From contig CAAGKD010000164.1 in NCBI GenBank assembly GCA_900770335.1, positions 1 to 64,000 of the forward strand: DNA of 64,000 nt, written 5' to 3'. The stretch's first letter is position 1. Every line of letters starts with the position of its first letter. The notes beneath the pieces were generated by a model. That model searched no databases. It was not told where the DNA came from and worked only from the letters and a program-made list of their open reading frames with translations. Shown here one piece after another: positions 37,450 through 46,917 of the stretch. The position numbers and the translations under genes are program-made. This DNA is from an uncultured Sutterella sp. (lineage in GTDB: Bacteria > Pseudomonadota > Gammaproteobacteria > Burkholderiales > Burkholderiaceae_F).

Positions 37450-39810
37450 ATGCCGGAAAACGAAAAGACTGTTCAAAAGGAAGAGACCCCCGCCGCCGCG
37501 CCGGCCGCCGCAGCCGATGCGACCGTTGCGGTCGAAGCCGTTCAGGCCGCCGAGGCCGTGAAGAGCGAGCCGCCCGCCGCCAGGGCCGCCGGGAAGTCCG
37601 CGGCCAGGCCTGCCGCCCGCAAGCGCGCGCCCGCCAAGCCTCGCGCGCCCAGGCGCGTCGCCGCAACAACTGCAGCCGCCTCCGAGGACGTCCCGCCGCC
37701 GCTGCCGCCCGTCGAGGGCGTTCCGAGCCTCGACGACCCGCTCCTTTACATCAACCGCGAGCTCAACTGGATCGAGTTCGACCGCAAGGTCCTCGACGAG
37801 GCGTGCGACCCGAAGACGCCACTCCTCGAGCAGCTCAAGTTCCTCGCGATCTTCCACAACAACCTCGACGAGTTCTTCATGGTGCGCGTGGCGAACATCA
37901 TTCGCCAGTACAAGATCGGCGCGCCCTCGACGTCCGCGGACGGACTCGCTCCGGCCAAGCAGCTCGCCGAAATCCGCCGCCGCGCCGTCGGCATGCTCAC
38001 GCGCGCCCAGAACCACTGGAAGCAGCGCCTTCTCCCCGAGCTCGCAAAGAAGGGCATCTCGATCGTGCGCTGGAAGGACCTCGCCGAGAAGCAGAAGGCC
38101 TTTCTCGAGGGGTACTTCCTCAACGAGATCTATCCGATCCTCACGCCGCAGGCGATCGACGCGGGCCATCCCTTCCCGACGATCTCGAACATCTCGCTCA
38201 ACATCCTCGTCGAGCTCGAGAGCGCGGACGGCACCGTGCGCTACGCGCGCCTGAAGTGCCCGAACAACATGCCGCGCTTCATCTTCGTGCCGCGCTCGAA
38301 GGAGTCGGCCTACGCGGACCTCGGGTTCAACCCCAACGGGCGCGACGACGACATCATCCTTCTCGAGGATCTGATCCGCGAGCACCTTGACAAGCTCTTC
38401 CCGGGCCACAAGGTGAGAAAGTCGACGCTCTTTCGCATCACGCGCAACACCGACCTCGAGATCGAGGAGGACGAGGCCGACGACCTTCTCGCCGCGGTCA
38501 AGGACTTCATCGACCAGCGCCGCTTCGGCGACGTGATCCGCCTTGAGGTCGAGCACGGCTCGGACCCCGCGCTCACGGCCTTCCTCACCGAGAAGCTCGA
38601 CCTTCTGCCCTTCCAGATCTTCCGCATCAAGGGCCCGATCGCGATGAGCGAGTTCATGCCGCTCTCCGGGCTTGACAGGCCGGCGCTCAAGGACGCGCCC
38701 TACAAAGGGCTCGAATCCCCGGTCTTCGCCGAGGGCGCCGAGATCTTCCCGGCGATCAAGAGCCACGACGTGTTCCTCTACCACCCCTACGAGAGCTTCA
38801 ACGGGGTGCTCGAGTTCATCCGCCGCGCCGCCGCCGATCCGCAGGTCGTCGCCATCAAGCAGACGCTTTACCGCTGCGGCGGCAACAGTCCGATCGTCGC
38901 CGCGCTCATCGACGCGCGCCGCCGCGGCAAGCAGGTGACCGCCGTCGTCGAGCTCAAGGCGCGCTTTGACGAGGAGCGCAACATCAACTGGGCCGAGGAG
39001 ATGGAGAAGGCGGGCGTGAACATCGTCTACGGGTTCGCGGGCCTGAAGATCCACGCCAAGCTCTGCCTCGTCGTGCGCCGAGAGGCCGACGGCATGTGCC
39101 GGTACGTCCACATCTCCACGGGCAACTACAACCCGGGCACGGCGAAGATCTACACGGACTACGCGCTCTTCACCGCGAACAAGGACATCTGCTCGGACGT
39201 CTCGGACCTCTTCAACGTGATGACGGGCTACTCGTCGCAGACGAACTACCGCGCCCTCGTCGTCTCGCCCCACAGCACCCGCAGCGCCATCGTCTCGCAC
39301 ATCGAGCGCGAGATCGAGCTGCACGGCAAGTCCGGCAAGGGCGAGATCATCTTCAAGTGCAACCAGCTCGTCGACCGGGCGGTCATCCAGTCGCTCTACC
39401 GCGCGAGCCAGGCCGGCGTGAAGGTCTCGATCATCGTCCGCGGCATCTGCTGCCTGCGCCCCGGCATCAAGGGCGTGAGCGAGAACATCACCGTGCGGAG
39501 CATCGTCGGACGCTTCCTCGAGCACGCCCGCGCCTACTACTTCAGGAACGGGGGCGAGCCCTTCATGCTGATCGGCTCGGCGGACATGATGCCGCGCAAC
39601 CTTGACGGCCGCATCGAGGTCCTCGCCCCGGTGCTCGACAAGGGCATCCTCGCGCGCATCAAGGCGACGCTCGACCTGCAGCTCGCGGACAACGTCCAGA
39701 GCTGGGAGCTCCAAAGCGACGGCATCTACAAGCGCCTCAGCGTGCCGAGAAGCGGCCGCGCGACGGACTCGCAGGCCCGGCTCGCAAAGCACTTCGGCCA
39801 CGCGTCCTGA
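37450..39810 (+). CDS. ppk: Polyphosphate kinase
   Basis: PPK1, which makes inorganic polyphosphate from ATP. 786 residues: an N-terminal Ala/Pro/Lys-rich extension of about 95 residues, then the N domain (LYINRELNWIEFDRKVLDEA), the head domain, and two PLD-like catalytic domains with KQTLYRCGGNSPIV and the phosphorylated His in GLKIHAKLCLVVRR, plus HISTGNYNPGTAKIYTD. The ATG at 37450 fits the leader; the extension is longer than in most PPK1. No ppx or pho genes adjoin. A Pho-box-like site lies upstream and a strong terminator downstream. Confidence 0.97.
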   Translation: MPENEKTVQKEETPAAAPAAAADATVAVEAVQAAEAVKSEPPAARAAGKSAARPAARKRAPAKPRAPRRVAATTAAASEDVPPPLPPVEGVPSLDDPLLYINRELNWIEFDRKVLDEACDPKTPLLEQLKFLAIFHNNLDEFFMVRVANIIRQYKIGAPSTSADGLAPAKQLAEIRRRAVGMLTRAQNHWKQRLLPELAKKGISIVRWKDLAEKQKAFLEGYFLNEIYPILTPQAIDAGHPFPTISNISLNILVELESADGTVRYARLKCPNNMPRFIFVPRSKESAYADLGFNPNGRDDDIILLEDLIREHLDKLFPGHKVRKSTLFRITRNTDLEIEEDEADDLLAAVKDFIDQRRFGDVIRLEVEHGSDPALTAFLTEKLDLLPFQIFRIKGPIAMSEFMPLSGLDRPALKDAPYKGLESPVFAEGAEIFPAIKSHDVFLYHPYESFNGVLEFIRRAAADPQVVAIKQTLYRCGGNSPIVAALIDARRRGKQVTAVVELKARFDEERNINWAEEMEKAGVNIVYGFAGLKIHAKLCLVVRREADGMCRYVHISTGNYNPGTAKIYTDYALFTANKDICSDVSDLFNVMTGYSSQTNYRALVVSPHSTRSAIVSHIEREIELHGKSGKGEIIFKCNQLVDRAVIQSLYRASQAGVKVSIIVRGICCLRPGIKGVSENITVRSIVGRFLEHARAYYFRNGGEPFMLIGSADMMPRNLDGRIEVLAPVLDKGILARIKATLDLQLADNVQSWELQSDGIYKRLSVPRSGRATDSQARLAKHFGHAS

Positions 39811-39879
39811 TCTTCGGATCGGAAGTCCTCGGGACCCGGCGCCCTTCGGAGATCTCTCCGGGGCGCCGGCCGGAGCGGG

Positions 39880-39920
39880 AAGGGCCCGCAGGGATTCAAT
39901 CCCTGCGGGCCCTTTCCAAT
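39880..39920 (+). terminator. Terminator after ppk
   Basis: 15-bp stem (39880-39894 with 39900-39914), loop TTCAA, followed by TTCCAATT. It also stands in the 3' path of pepT. Confidence 0.8.
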
Positions 39921-39961
39921 TGCGCGAGCCGGCCCGGAAGACCGACTCCTGAGGCAGACCG

Positions 39962-41212
39962 TCAGGCCGCGCCCGCCGTGAGGGCGACGAGGCGCAGCGT
40001 CACCGCGAGGCTCTTCTCCCAGGAGGACGTCGGCATGAACTCGCAGGCGCTGTGGAAGTTGTGCGCGCCCGTGAAGTAGTTGATGGTCGGGATGCCCTTC
40101 GTCGAGATGAAGGAGCCGTCCGTGCCGCCGCGCATCGCGATGTCGAGGGGCTTGACGCCCTCCCTCTCCATCGCCTCGCGCAGCAGGTCGAGCGCCGCGC
40201 GGTTTTCCGGCCGGAGCGCGTCGGCGATGTTGCCGTACGTGTCGTCAAACGACACGGCGATCCTCGCGCGCGGATGGAGCTCGCGCACGTACTCGACCGC
40301 CGAGGCGATGAGCGCCTTTTTGGCGCGGTAGCCCTCGAGGCTGTGGTCGCGGATCTTCATCGAGACCGCGCACTTCGCGGGGCCCCCGGAGATGCCGTTC
40401 ACCCAGATGAAGCCCTCGGTGCCCGCGGTGCACTCGGGCGTCTGCGTGCGGTCGAGCATGTTGATGAAGTCATGCGCGACGAGGATCGGGTTGACGAGCA
40501 CGCCCTTGGAGGACATCGGATGCGCCGTGACGCCGGCGATCTCGAGCTTCGCGCCGCCCGCGTTGAAGGTGCGCCAGACGATCTCGCCCAATTCGCACGA
40601 GTCGATCGTGTAGGCAAAGTCCACGGGGAACTTCGTGAAGTCGATCTTCTTCGCGCCCTTGAGGCCGATCTCCTCGTCGGGGACGAAGGCGATCCAGATG
40701 TCGCCGTGGGGGCGGCCCTCGTCCTGGATCACATGAAGCGCCGTCATGATGTTCGCGATCGCGGACTTGTTGTCCGCGCCGAGCACGGACGTGCCGTCCG
40801 AGAGCACGAGGTCGTCGCCGAGGTAGCGCTCGATCTCCGGATGCTCGGCCGTGCGCAGCCAGAGGTCCTTCTCGCGGTTGAGAAGAATGTCGCCGCCCTG
40901 GTAGTCATGGAGCACCCAGGGGCGGATGTCGGGCGAGAGCCCGGCGTCAACGGTGTCCATGTGCGCGCACCAGCCGACCTTCGGGGCCTTGGCGCCCGCG
41001 GGGAGGTTCGAGGGAAGATGCGCGGTGACGACCGCGAACTCCGAGATCTCCACTGACTCGAGGCCAAGCCCGCGCAGCTCCTCGGCGAGCATCGCCGCGA
41101 GCGTTCTCTGCCCCTCGGTGCTCGGCACCTCGGTCGCCTTCGGATCGCTCTGCGTCGTCACGGCCGCGTAGCGCATGAAGCGCTCGAGCAGCTCCTTTTT
41201 CACATCGATCAT
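39962..41212 (-). CDS. pepT: Peptidase T (tripeptide aminopeptidase)
   Basis: Zinc-dependent M20B peptidase releasing the N-terminal residue of tripeptides. 416 residues; starts MIDVKKELLERFMRYAAV, then CAHMDTVDAG (metal His and Asp), SVLGADNKSAIANIM, FVPDEEIGLKGAKK (catalytic Glu-Glu), the dimerisation insert, and NFHSACEFMP (last metal His). The long frame upstream of 41212 has no homology. Single gene between ppk and pgk. Confidence 0.95.
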   Translation of the reverse strand: MIDVKKELLERFMRYAAVTTQSDPKATEVPSTEGQRTLAAMLAEELRGLGLESVEISEFAVVTAHLPSNLPAGAKAPKVGWCAHMDTVDAGLSPDIRPWVLHDYQGGDILLNREKDLWLRTAEHPEIERYLGDDLVLSDGTSVLGADNKSAIANIMTALHVIQDEGRPHGDIWIAFVPDEEIGLKGAKKIDFTKFPVDFAYTIDSCELGEIVWRTFNAGGAKLEIAGVTAHPMSSKGVLVNPILVAHDFINMLDRTQTPECTAGTEGFIWVNGISGGPAKCAVSMKIRDHSLEGYRAKKALIASAVEYVRELHPRARIAVSFDDTYGNIADALRPENRAALDLLREAMEREGVKPLDIAMRGGTDGSFISTKGIPTINYFTGAHNFHSACEFMPTSSWEKSLAVTLRLVALTAGAA

Positions 41213-41372
41213 TTTGTCTCCTGTTTGTGGTGGTCCGCAGGCCCGGGCCTGCCTGGCGCCGCGGCGCCCGGATTCGTCCGCCGCAGCCGCCCGAAGGAGA
41301 AACCAAGCCCAGTCCTCCGGGCGCCGGAGGATGCCGCCCGCCGGGACGGCCCCTCCGGAAAACCGAGGTGCA

Positions 41373-42575
41373 TCAGCCCTCGGCGCGCTCCTCAAGGATC
41401 GCAACGGCCGGAAGCTTCTTGCCCTCGAGGAATTCGAGGAAGGCGCCGCCGCCCGTGGAGATGTAGGAGACGCGGTCGCCGACGCCGAACTGGCTGATCG
41501 CGGAGACCGTGTCGCCGCCGCCGGCGATCGAGAAGGCGCCGCGGTCCGTGGCCTCGGCGATCGCGTAGGCGAGCGCCTCGGTGCCCTTGGCGTAGGGGGC
41601 CATCTCGAAGACGCCGACCGGGCCGTTCCAGACGATCGTTCCGGCGCTGCGGAGCTCCGCGGCGAGGGCCCTGGCGGTTTCGGGGCCGACGTCAAGGATC
41701 ATCTCGTCCTCTGCGACCTCGTCGACGCCGCAGACGCGGTGCGGAGCGTCGGCCGCGAAGGCCTTCGCGGCGACAACGTCGACCGGCATCGGAAGCGTCG
41801 CGCCCTTCTTCTCCAAGACCGCGAGGACCTTGCGGCACTCCTCGACGAGATCGGGCTCGGCGAGGGACTTGCCGATCGGGTGGCCCGCGGCGAGAAGGAA
41901 CGTGTTGAGGATGCCGCCGCCGACGATGAGGCGGTCGACCTTCTCGGCGAGGTTCGAGAGAATCGTGAGCTTCGTGGAGACCTTCGAGCCCGCGACGATG
42001 GCGGCGAGCGGGCGCCTGGGCGACTCGAGCGCCTTCGTGAGGGCGTCGATCTCGCCGGCCATCAGGGGGCCGGCGCAGACGACGGGCGCGTACTGGGCGA
42101 CGCCGTACGTGGAGGCCTGGGCGCGGTGGGCGGTGCCGAAGGCGTCATTGACGAAGACGTCGCAGAGCGCGGCGTACTTCTTCGAGAGCGCCTCGTCGCA
42201 CTTCTTCTCGCCCTCGTTGCAGCGGCAGTTCTCAAGGATCACCACGTCGCTGGGCTTGACGTCGACGCCGTCGACCCAGTCGCGCACGAGCGGAACCTCG
42301 CGGCCGATGAGCTCGCCCACGCGGTCGGCGACGACCTGCAGCGAGTCCTCGGGGGTGAGGACTCCCTCCTTCGGGCGACCGAGGTGGCTCGTCACCATCA
42401 CCGCGGCGCCCGCGGCGAGCGCGAGGCGGATCGCGGGCAGGCTCGCGACGATGCGGGCGTCGTTGGTGATCGCGCCCTGGTCGTTGCGCGGCACGTTCAG
42501 GTCGCTGCGGATGAGGACGCGCTTGCCGGCGAGAAGGCCCTTCTGCGCGAGGGATTCAAGAGTGTTCACATGCAT
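41373..42575 (-). CDS. pgk: Phosphoglycerate kinase
   Basis: Makes ATP from 1,3-bisphosphoglycerate. 400 residues with [58 protein letters not shown] and [16 protein letters not shown]. Last of the tkt-gap-pgk run on this strand. The usual tight gap-pgk spacing is broken by a terminator and an acyltransferase remnant (380 bp in all), so pgk probably needs its own promoter. Confidence 0.97.
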   Translation of the reverse strand: MHVNTLESLAQKGLLAGKRVLIRSDLNVPRNDQGAITNDARIVASLPAIRLALAAGAAVMVTSHLGRPKEGVLTPEDSLQVVADRVGELIGREVPLVRDWVDGVDVKPSDVVILENCRCNEGEKKCDEALSKKYAALCDVFVNDAFGTAHRAQASTYGVAQYAPVVCAGPLMAGEIDALTKALESPRRPLAAIVAGSKVSTKLTILSNLAEKVDRLIVGGGILNTFLLAAGHPIGKSLAEPDLVEECRKVLAVLEKKGATLPMPVDVVAAKAFAADAPHRVCGVDEVAEDEMILDVGPETARALAAELRSAGTIVWNGPVGVFEMAPYAKGTEALAYAIAEATDRGAFSIAGGGDTVSAISQFGVGDRVSYISTGGGAFLEFLEGKKLPAVAILEERAEG

Positions 42576-42596
42576 GACGGATGCTCCTGTTTGGCT

Positions 42597-42851
42597 TCAG
42601 TGAAAGATGGGATCCAGCCGGAGCGCGTGCTCACGCACCCAGGAGGACCTGAGGTGATTGTCATCCTTGTAGATGGCGTACGGGCAGCCCGCTCGGTCGC
42701 ATTCGGCCGGCGCGGGCGTGATGAAGGTGACCTCGGGGATGCGTCCCGGCCGCTCCGCCTGAGCCGCTAGGACGACCTCCCGGACGCGCGCGTTGCCCTC
42801 GCGCCAGTGCGTCTCGCGCACCGCGTCGACGCGGCCATTGATGACGGTCCG
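42597..42851 (-). pseudogene. C-terminal remnant of an SGNH-type acyltransferase
   Basis: The open frame (formally from 42893, but its first codons lie in the gap terminator) encodes about 85 plausible residues. They end IPEVTFITPAPAECDRAGC, then YAIYKDDNHLRSSWVREHAL. This resembles the end of the SGNH hydrolase domain found at the C-terminus of OafA/YrhL-type O-acetyltransferases, including the DxxH catalytic block (DDNH). The Ser block, the rest of the SGNH domain and the membrane part are missing, so it is a broken gene. It sits between gap and pgk, where no gene is expected. Confidence 0.6.
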
Positions 42852-42870
42852 GGCGGTTTCTTTTGATTGA

Positions 42871-42925
42871 GGAAAAAACAAAAGGAGCCGCACTCTGCCG
42901 AGTCCATCGGCCGGAATGCGGCTCC
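42871..42925 (-). terminator. Terminator after gap
   Basis: 9-bp stem GGAGCCGCA/TGCGGCTCC. On the minus strand it runs into TTTTGTTTTTTCC, one of the best U-tracts in the window. Confidence 0.85.
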
Positions 42926-42954
42926 GCGGCGAAGTCGTCAGTCCGTTCGGAGAC

Positions 42955-43962
42955 TTACTTCGCGGCCATCATCGCGCAGGCGGTGTCGAGCATGCGGTTC
43001 GAGAAGCCCCACTCGTTGTCGTACCAGGACATCACCTTGACGAGACGCCCGGAGACCTTCGTGAGGGTCGAGTCGTAGATCGAGCTGTGCGGATTGTGGT
43101 TGAAGTCGCACGAAACGAGCGGCAGGTCGTTGTAGCCGAGGATTCCCTTGAGCTCGCCTTCGCTCGCCTCGCGCAGGATCGAGTTGATCTCCTCGATCGA
43201 GGTGTCGCGGCTCGCGAGGAACGTGAGGTCGACGAAGCTCACGTTGATCGTCGGCACGCGGACGGCGAAGCCGTCGAGCCTGCCGTTGAGCTCGGGCAGA
43301 ACGAGGCCGACGGCCTTGGCGGCGCCCGTCTTCGTCGGGATCATCGAGTGCGTGGCCGCGCGGGCGCGGCGCAGATCCTTGTGATAGACGTCCGTGAGGA
43401 CCTGGTCGTTCGTGTAGGAGTGAATGGTCGTCATGAGGCCGCGCTCGAGGCCGATCTTCTCCTGCAGGGGCTTGACGAGCGGCGCGAGGCAGTTCGTCGT
43501 GCACGAGGCGTTCGAGACGACCGTGTCGGTCGCCTTGAGCGTGTTCTGGTTGACGCCGTAGACGATCGTCGCGTCGGCGGTCTTGCCCGGAGCGGAGAGG
43601 AGGACCTTCTTCGCGCCCTGGTCAAGGTGGGGCTGGGCGAGCTCCTTGGAGTTGAAGGCGCCCGTGCACTCCATGACGACGTCGACGCCGAGGTCCTGCC
43701 AGGGCAGCTCGCGGGGGTTGCGGGTGCCGAAGACGCGGATGCGGTCGCCGTCGACGATCATGTCATTGCCGTCGATCTCAACCTTCGAGCCGAACGGGCC
43801 GTGGACGGTGTCGTAGCGAAGCAGGTGAGCGTTCACCGTCACGTCGCCCGGGGAGTTGACGGCGACGATCTCGATGTCGTGCTTCTTGCCGTACTCGTAG
43901 TGCGCGCGAAGAACGTTGCGGCCGATGCGGCCGAAGCCATTGATGGCAACGCGAATGGTCAT
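42955..43962 (-). CDS. gap: Glyceraldehyde-3-phosphate dehydrogenase
   Basis: 335 residues. NAD-binding [17 protein letters not shown] at the N-terminus, catalytic Cys in [15 protein letters not shown] with the partner His in TIHSYTNDQ, and a C-terminal [15 protein letters not shown]. The Asp after the second strand is replaced here by VAVNSPGD, a pattern seen in enzymes that accept NADP, so cofactor preference is open. It lies 31 bp after tkt, so tkt-gap form one unit ended by the terminator at 42871. Confidence 0.97.
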   Translation of the reverse strand: MTIRVAINGFGRIGRNVLRAHYEYGKKHDIEIVAVNSPGDVTVNAHLLRYDTVHGPFGSKVEIDGNDMIVDGDRIRVFGTRNPRELPWQDLGVDVVMECTGAFNSKELAQPHLDQGAKKVLLSAPGKTADATIVYGVNQNTLKATDTVVSNASCTTNCLAPLVKPLQEKIGLERGLMTTIHSYTNDQVLTDVYHKDLRRARAATHSMIPTKTGAAKAVGLVLPELNGRLDGFAVRVPTINVSFVDLTFLASRDTSIEEINSILREASEGELKGILGYNDLPLVSCDFNHNPHSSIYDSTLTKVSGRLVKVMSWYDNEWGFSNRMLDTACAMMAAK

Positions 43963-43993
43963 TGGTGTTTCCTTTCGGGTGAGGTGACGGGGA

Positions 43994-46003
43994 TTACTTG
44001 ATCAGGTTCTCGACCTTCTCGATGACGTTCTCGACGGTGAAGCCGAACTTCTTCCAGAGATCCTTGGCCGGAGCGCTCTCGCCGAACGTGTCGACGCCGA
44101 GCACGTCGCCCCGGCCCGAGAAGTACTTCCACCAGAGGTCCGTGCGGCTCGCCTCGATGGCGAGGACCGGCGTGCCCGGCGTGAGGACGGACTCGCGGTA
44201 TTCCTTCGTCTGGCGATCGAAGCGGTTCGTGCAGGGCATCGAGACCACGCGGACCTGGACGTTCATCGCCGCGAGGCGCGCGCGCGCCTCCATGGCGAGC
44301 CCGACCTCGGAGCCCGTGGCGAGGATGATCGCCTGCGCCTCGCCCTTGCCGAGGGGCGCCTCGGCGGCGACGTAGCCGCCCGCGCTGATCGCGTCGGCGT
44401 CAACCTCGTCGCGGTCGACGAAGGGCAGGTTCTGGCGAGAGAAGATGAGGCAGGAGGCGCCGTCGCGGCGCTCGATCGCCGAGGCCCAGGCGACGACGGT
44501 CTCGACCGTGTCGGCGGGACGCCAGACATCCATGCCCGGAATGAGGCGCAGCGACGGAACGTGCTCGACGGACTGGTGGGTCGGGCCGTCTTCGCCCAAG
44601 CCGATCGAGTCATGCGTGAAGACGTTGATCGCGCGCAGGTTCATGAGCGCGGACATGCGCAGGGCGTTCCTCGAGTAGTCCGAGAACGTGAGGAAGGTCG
44701 CGCCGTAGGGGATGAAGCCGCCGAAGAGCGCGACGCCGTTGAGGATCGCAGACATGCCGAACTCGCGCACGCCGTAGCTGATGTGGCGGGCGTGGAAGTC
44801 TCCGGAGTTGAGGCTCTTGACGTCCTTCCAGTTCGTGAGGTTCGAGCCCGTGAGGTCGGCCGAGCCGCCGAGCAGCTCGGGCAGGGCCGGAGCGAGGGCG
44901 TTGAGGGCCTTCTGGCTCGCCTTGCGCGTGGCGACCGTCTCCTGGGCCTCCTCGGCCGCGCAGACCGCGTCCATCACGACGTCGTCCCAGTTCTCGGGGA
45001 GGTCGCCGGCGAGGCGGCGGCGAAGCTCGCGAGCGAGCTCCGGATAGGCCTTCTCGTAGCCCGCGTACATCGCGCTCCACTCGTTCTCGATCGCGCGGCC
45101 CGCCTCGCGGTGATCCCAGGCGGCGTAGACGTCCTCGGGAATCTCAAAGGGCCCCCACTGCCAGCCGAGGGCGGCCTTCGCGGCGGCGATCTCCTCCTCG
45201 CCCAGGGCCTCGCCATGGACCTTGGCGGTGCCCTGGCGGTTGGGCGAGCCCTTGCCGATCGTCGTCTTGGCGATGATGAGAACGGGCTTGTCCTCGCTCG
45301 TCTTCGCCTCGGCGATGGCGCGGTCCATCGCGTCGATGTCGTGGCCGTCGACCGGGCCGATCACCTTCCAGCCGTAGGCCTCGAAGCGCCCGCGCGTGTC
45401 GTCCTGGAACCAGCCGCGGACGTCGCCGTCGATCGAGATGCCGTTGTCGTCATAGATCGCGATGAGCTTGTTGAGATGCCACACGCCCGCAAGAGAGCAG
45501 ACCTCGTGGCTGATGCCCTCCATGAGGCAGCCGTCGCCCAGGAACACGTACGTGCGGTTGTCGATGACGGGGAAGCCCTCGCGGTTGAACTCCGCGCCGA
45601 GGAGCTTTTCGGCGAGCGCCATGCCGACGCCGTTGGCGATGCCCTGGCCGAGCGGGCCCGTCGTCGTCTCGACGCCCGGGGTGACGCCCGCCTCGGGGTG
45701 CCCCGGCGTCCTGCTGCCGAGCTGGCGGAACGCCTTGAGGTCGTCCATCGAGAGGTCGTAGCCCGTCAGATGCAGGAGCGCGTACTGCAGCATCGACCCG
45801 TGGCCGTTCGACAGGATGAAGCGGTCGCGGCCGAGCCACTTCGGATCGGCGGGATTGAAGCGCAGATGGCGCGACCAGAGCGCGGTGGCGATGTCCGCCA
45901 TACCCATCGGCATGCCGGGGTGGCCGGACTTGGCTTTTTGGACAGCATCCATGGCGAGCGCGCGGATCGCGTTGGCCATCGTCTGGGGTGAGACGTTTGA
46001 CAT
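43994..46003 (-). CDS. tkt: Transketolase
   Basis: Thiamine-diphosphate enzyme of the pentose phosphate pathway. 669 residues; starts [20 protein letters not shown], then the ThDP motif [18 protein letters not shown] ending at the metal Asp/Asn ([13 protein letters not shown]), [18 protein letters not shown] and the C-terminal transketolase domain ([13 protein letters not shown]). First gene of tkt-gap, divergent from rsmE, with a palindrome and a TAAAAT -10 in its leader region. Confidence 0.97.
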   Translation of the reverse strand: MSNVSPQTMANAIRALAMDAVQKAKSGHPGMPMGMADIATALWSRHLRFNPADPKWLGRDRFILSNGHGSMLQYALLHLTGYDLSMDDLKAFRQLGSRTPGHPEAGVTPGVETTTGPLGQGIANGVGMALAEKLLGAEFNREGFPVIDNRTYVFLGDGCLMEGISHEVCSLAGVWHLNKLIAIYDDNGISIDGDVRGWFQDDTRGRFEAYGWKVIGPVDGHDIDAMDRAIAEAKTSEDKPVLIIAKTTIGKGSPNRQGTAKVHGEALGEEEIAAAKAALGWQWGPFEIPEDVYAAWDHREAGRAIENEWSAMYAGYEKAYPELARELRRRLAGDLPENWDDVVMDAVCAAEEAQETVATRKASQKALNALAPALPELLGGSADLTGSNLTNWKDVKSLNSGDFHARHISYGVREFGMSAILNGVALFGGFIPYGATFLTFSDYSRNALRMSALMNLRAINVFTHDSIGLGEDGPTHQSVEHVPSLRLIPGMDVWRPADTVETVVAWASAIERRDGASCLIFSRQNLPFVDRDEVDADAISAGGYVAAEAPLGKGEAQAIILATGSEVGLAMEARARLAAMNVQVRVVSMPCTNRFDRQTKEYRESVLTPGTPVLAIEASRTDLWWKYFSGRGDVLGVDTFGESAPAKDLWKKFGFTVENVIEKVENLIK

Positions 46004-46072
46004 GGGAGTCGTTCTCGAAGACAGAAAAAGGAATCCGGAAAGCGCAGGGCGCGCTCCCCTTCGAAATTCAAT

Positions 46073-46115
46073 ATTTTAACATTCCTGCCTGCGAATCCCC
46101 CCGGATTCGCAGGCA
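46073..46115. promoter_or_regulatory. 13-bp perfect palindrome beside the tkt promoter
   Basis: TGCCTGCGAATCC (46086-46098) and GGATTCGCAGGCA (46103-46115) are exact inverted repeats around CCCC. On the minus strand TAAAAT (46073-46078) is a plausible -10 for tkt, placing the palindrome over its -35 region. It lies between divergent genes and has no U-tract, so a protein-binding site or leader hairpin is likelier than a terminator. Confidence 0.4.
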
Positions 46116-46160
46116 CCCCGCCGCCCGTCCGGGCGGTCCGACCGCACCCGAGATAACACC

Positions 46161-46910
46161 ATGGCCCTTCCCCGATTCTTCATTGATGCGCCGACCGAGG
46201 CCTTCCGCCTCGGCGAGCGATTCGAACTTCCCGCCAAGGCGGCCCGTCATGCCGGCCGCGCCCTGAGGCTCGCCGCAGGCGAGCGCGTCGAAGTCTTCAA
46301 CGGCTCGGGCCTCGCCTGGCAGGGCCCGGTCGGATTCGCGGGCGACGCGGCCTGGGCGGATCTCGAGACGATGACCGAGCGCACGGCCGAGCCCCCCGTG
46401 CGCATGACGCTCGTGCAGAGCCTCGTCGCGCCGGAGAAGACCGATTGGATCGTCGAGAAGGCCGTCGAGACGGGCGTGAGCGCCGTCATCCTCGTGCCCG
46501 CGGAGCGCTCCGTGACGCGGCTCTCGGGGGACCGCCTCGCCAAGCGCGTCTCGCGCCTCACCGAGATCGCGCGCTCGGCGGCCGAACAGTGCGGCCGCAA
46601 CGTCGTGCCGCCCGTCTCCGCAGCGGCTTCGCTCGAGGCGGGCCTCGCTGCCGTCCGGGCCGACCTGAGGCTCATCCTCGCACCGGGCGCGGCCCCCGGG
46701 ATTCCCGCGGAGCTCCGGCCCGGCCTCGCCTCGGCCGCCTTTGCGGTCGGGCCCGAGGGCGGGTTCACCGAAGGAGAGATCGCCCTTGCCGCGGACTGCG
46801 GCTGGCGACCGGCCCTCCTCGGCCCCCGGGTGCTCCGCACGGAGACCGCGGGACTTGCGGCCGCGTGCTGGATCGAGACGCTCGCCGGAGACTATCCGCG
46901 CGCGCAGTGA
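46161..46910 (+). CDS. rsmE: 16S rRNA (uracil(1498)-N(3))-methyltransferase
   Basis: SPOUT-family methyltransferase acting on U1498 of 16S rRNA. 249 residues; N-terminal PUA-like part (RFFIDAP, then HAGRALRLAAGERVEVFNG), then QSLVAPEKTDWIVEKAVETG, ERSVTRLSG, AAEQCGRNVVPPV and the knot motifs FAVGPEGGFTEGEI and LLGPRVLRTETAGLAA. Convergent with the lytic transglycosylase gene, 7 bp between stops, with no terminator visible there. Confidence 0.95.
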   Translation: MALPRFFIDAPTEAFRLGERFELPAKAARHAGRALRLAAGERVEVFNGSGLAWQGPVGFAGDAAWADLETMTERTAEPPVRMTLVQSLVAPEKTDWIVEKAVETGVSAVILVPAERSVTRLSGDRLAKRVSRLTEIARSAAEQCGRNVVPPVSAAASLEAGLAAVRADLRLILAPGAAPGIPAELRPGLASAAFAVGPEGGFTEGEIALAADCGWRPALLGPRVLRTETAGLAAACWIETLAGDYPRAQ

Positions 46911-46917
46911 CCGCCCG

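Noticed and set aside
37363..39801. 812-codon minus-strand frame over ppk
   Set aside because: Antisense to ppk, which has all its motifs; no independent support.
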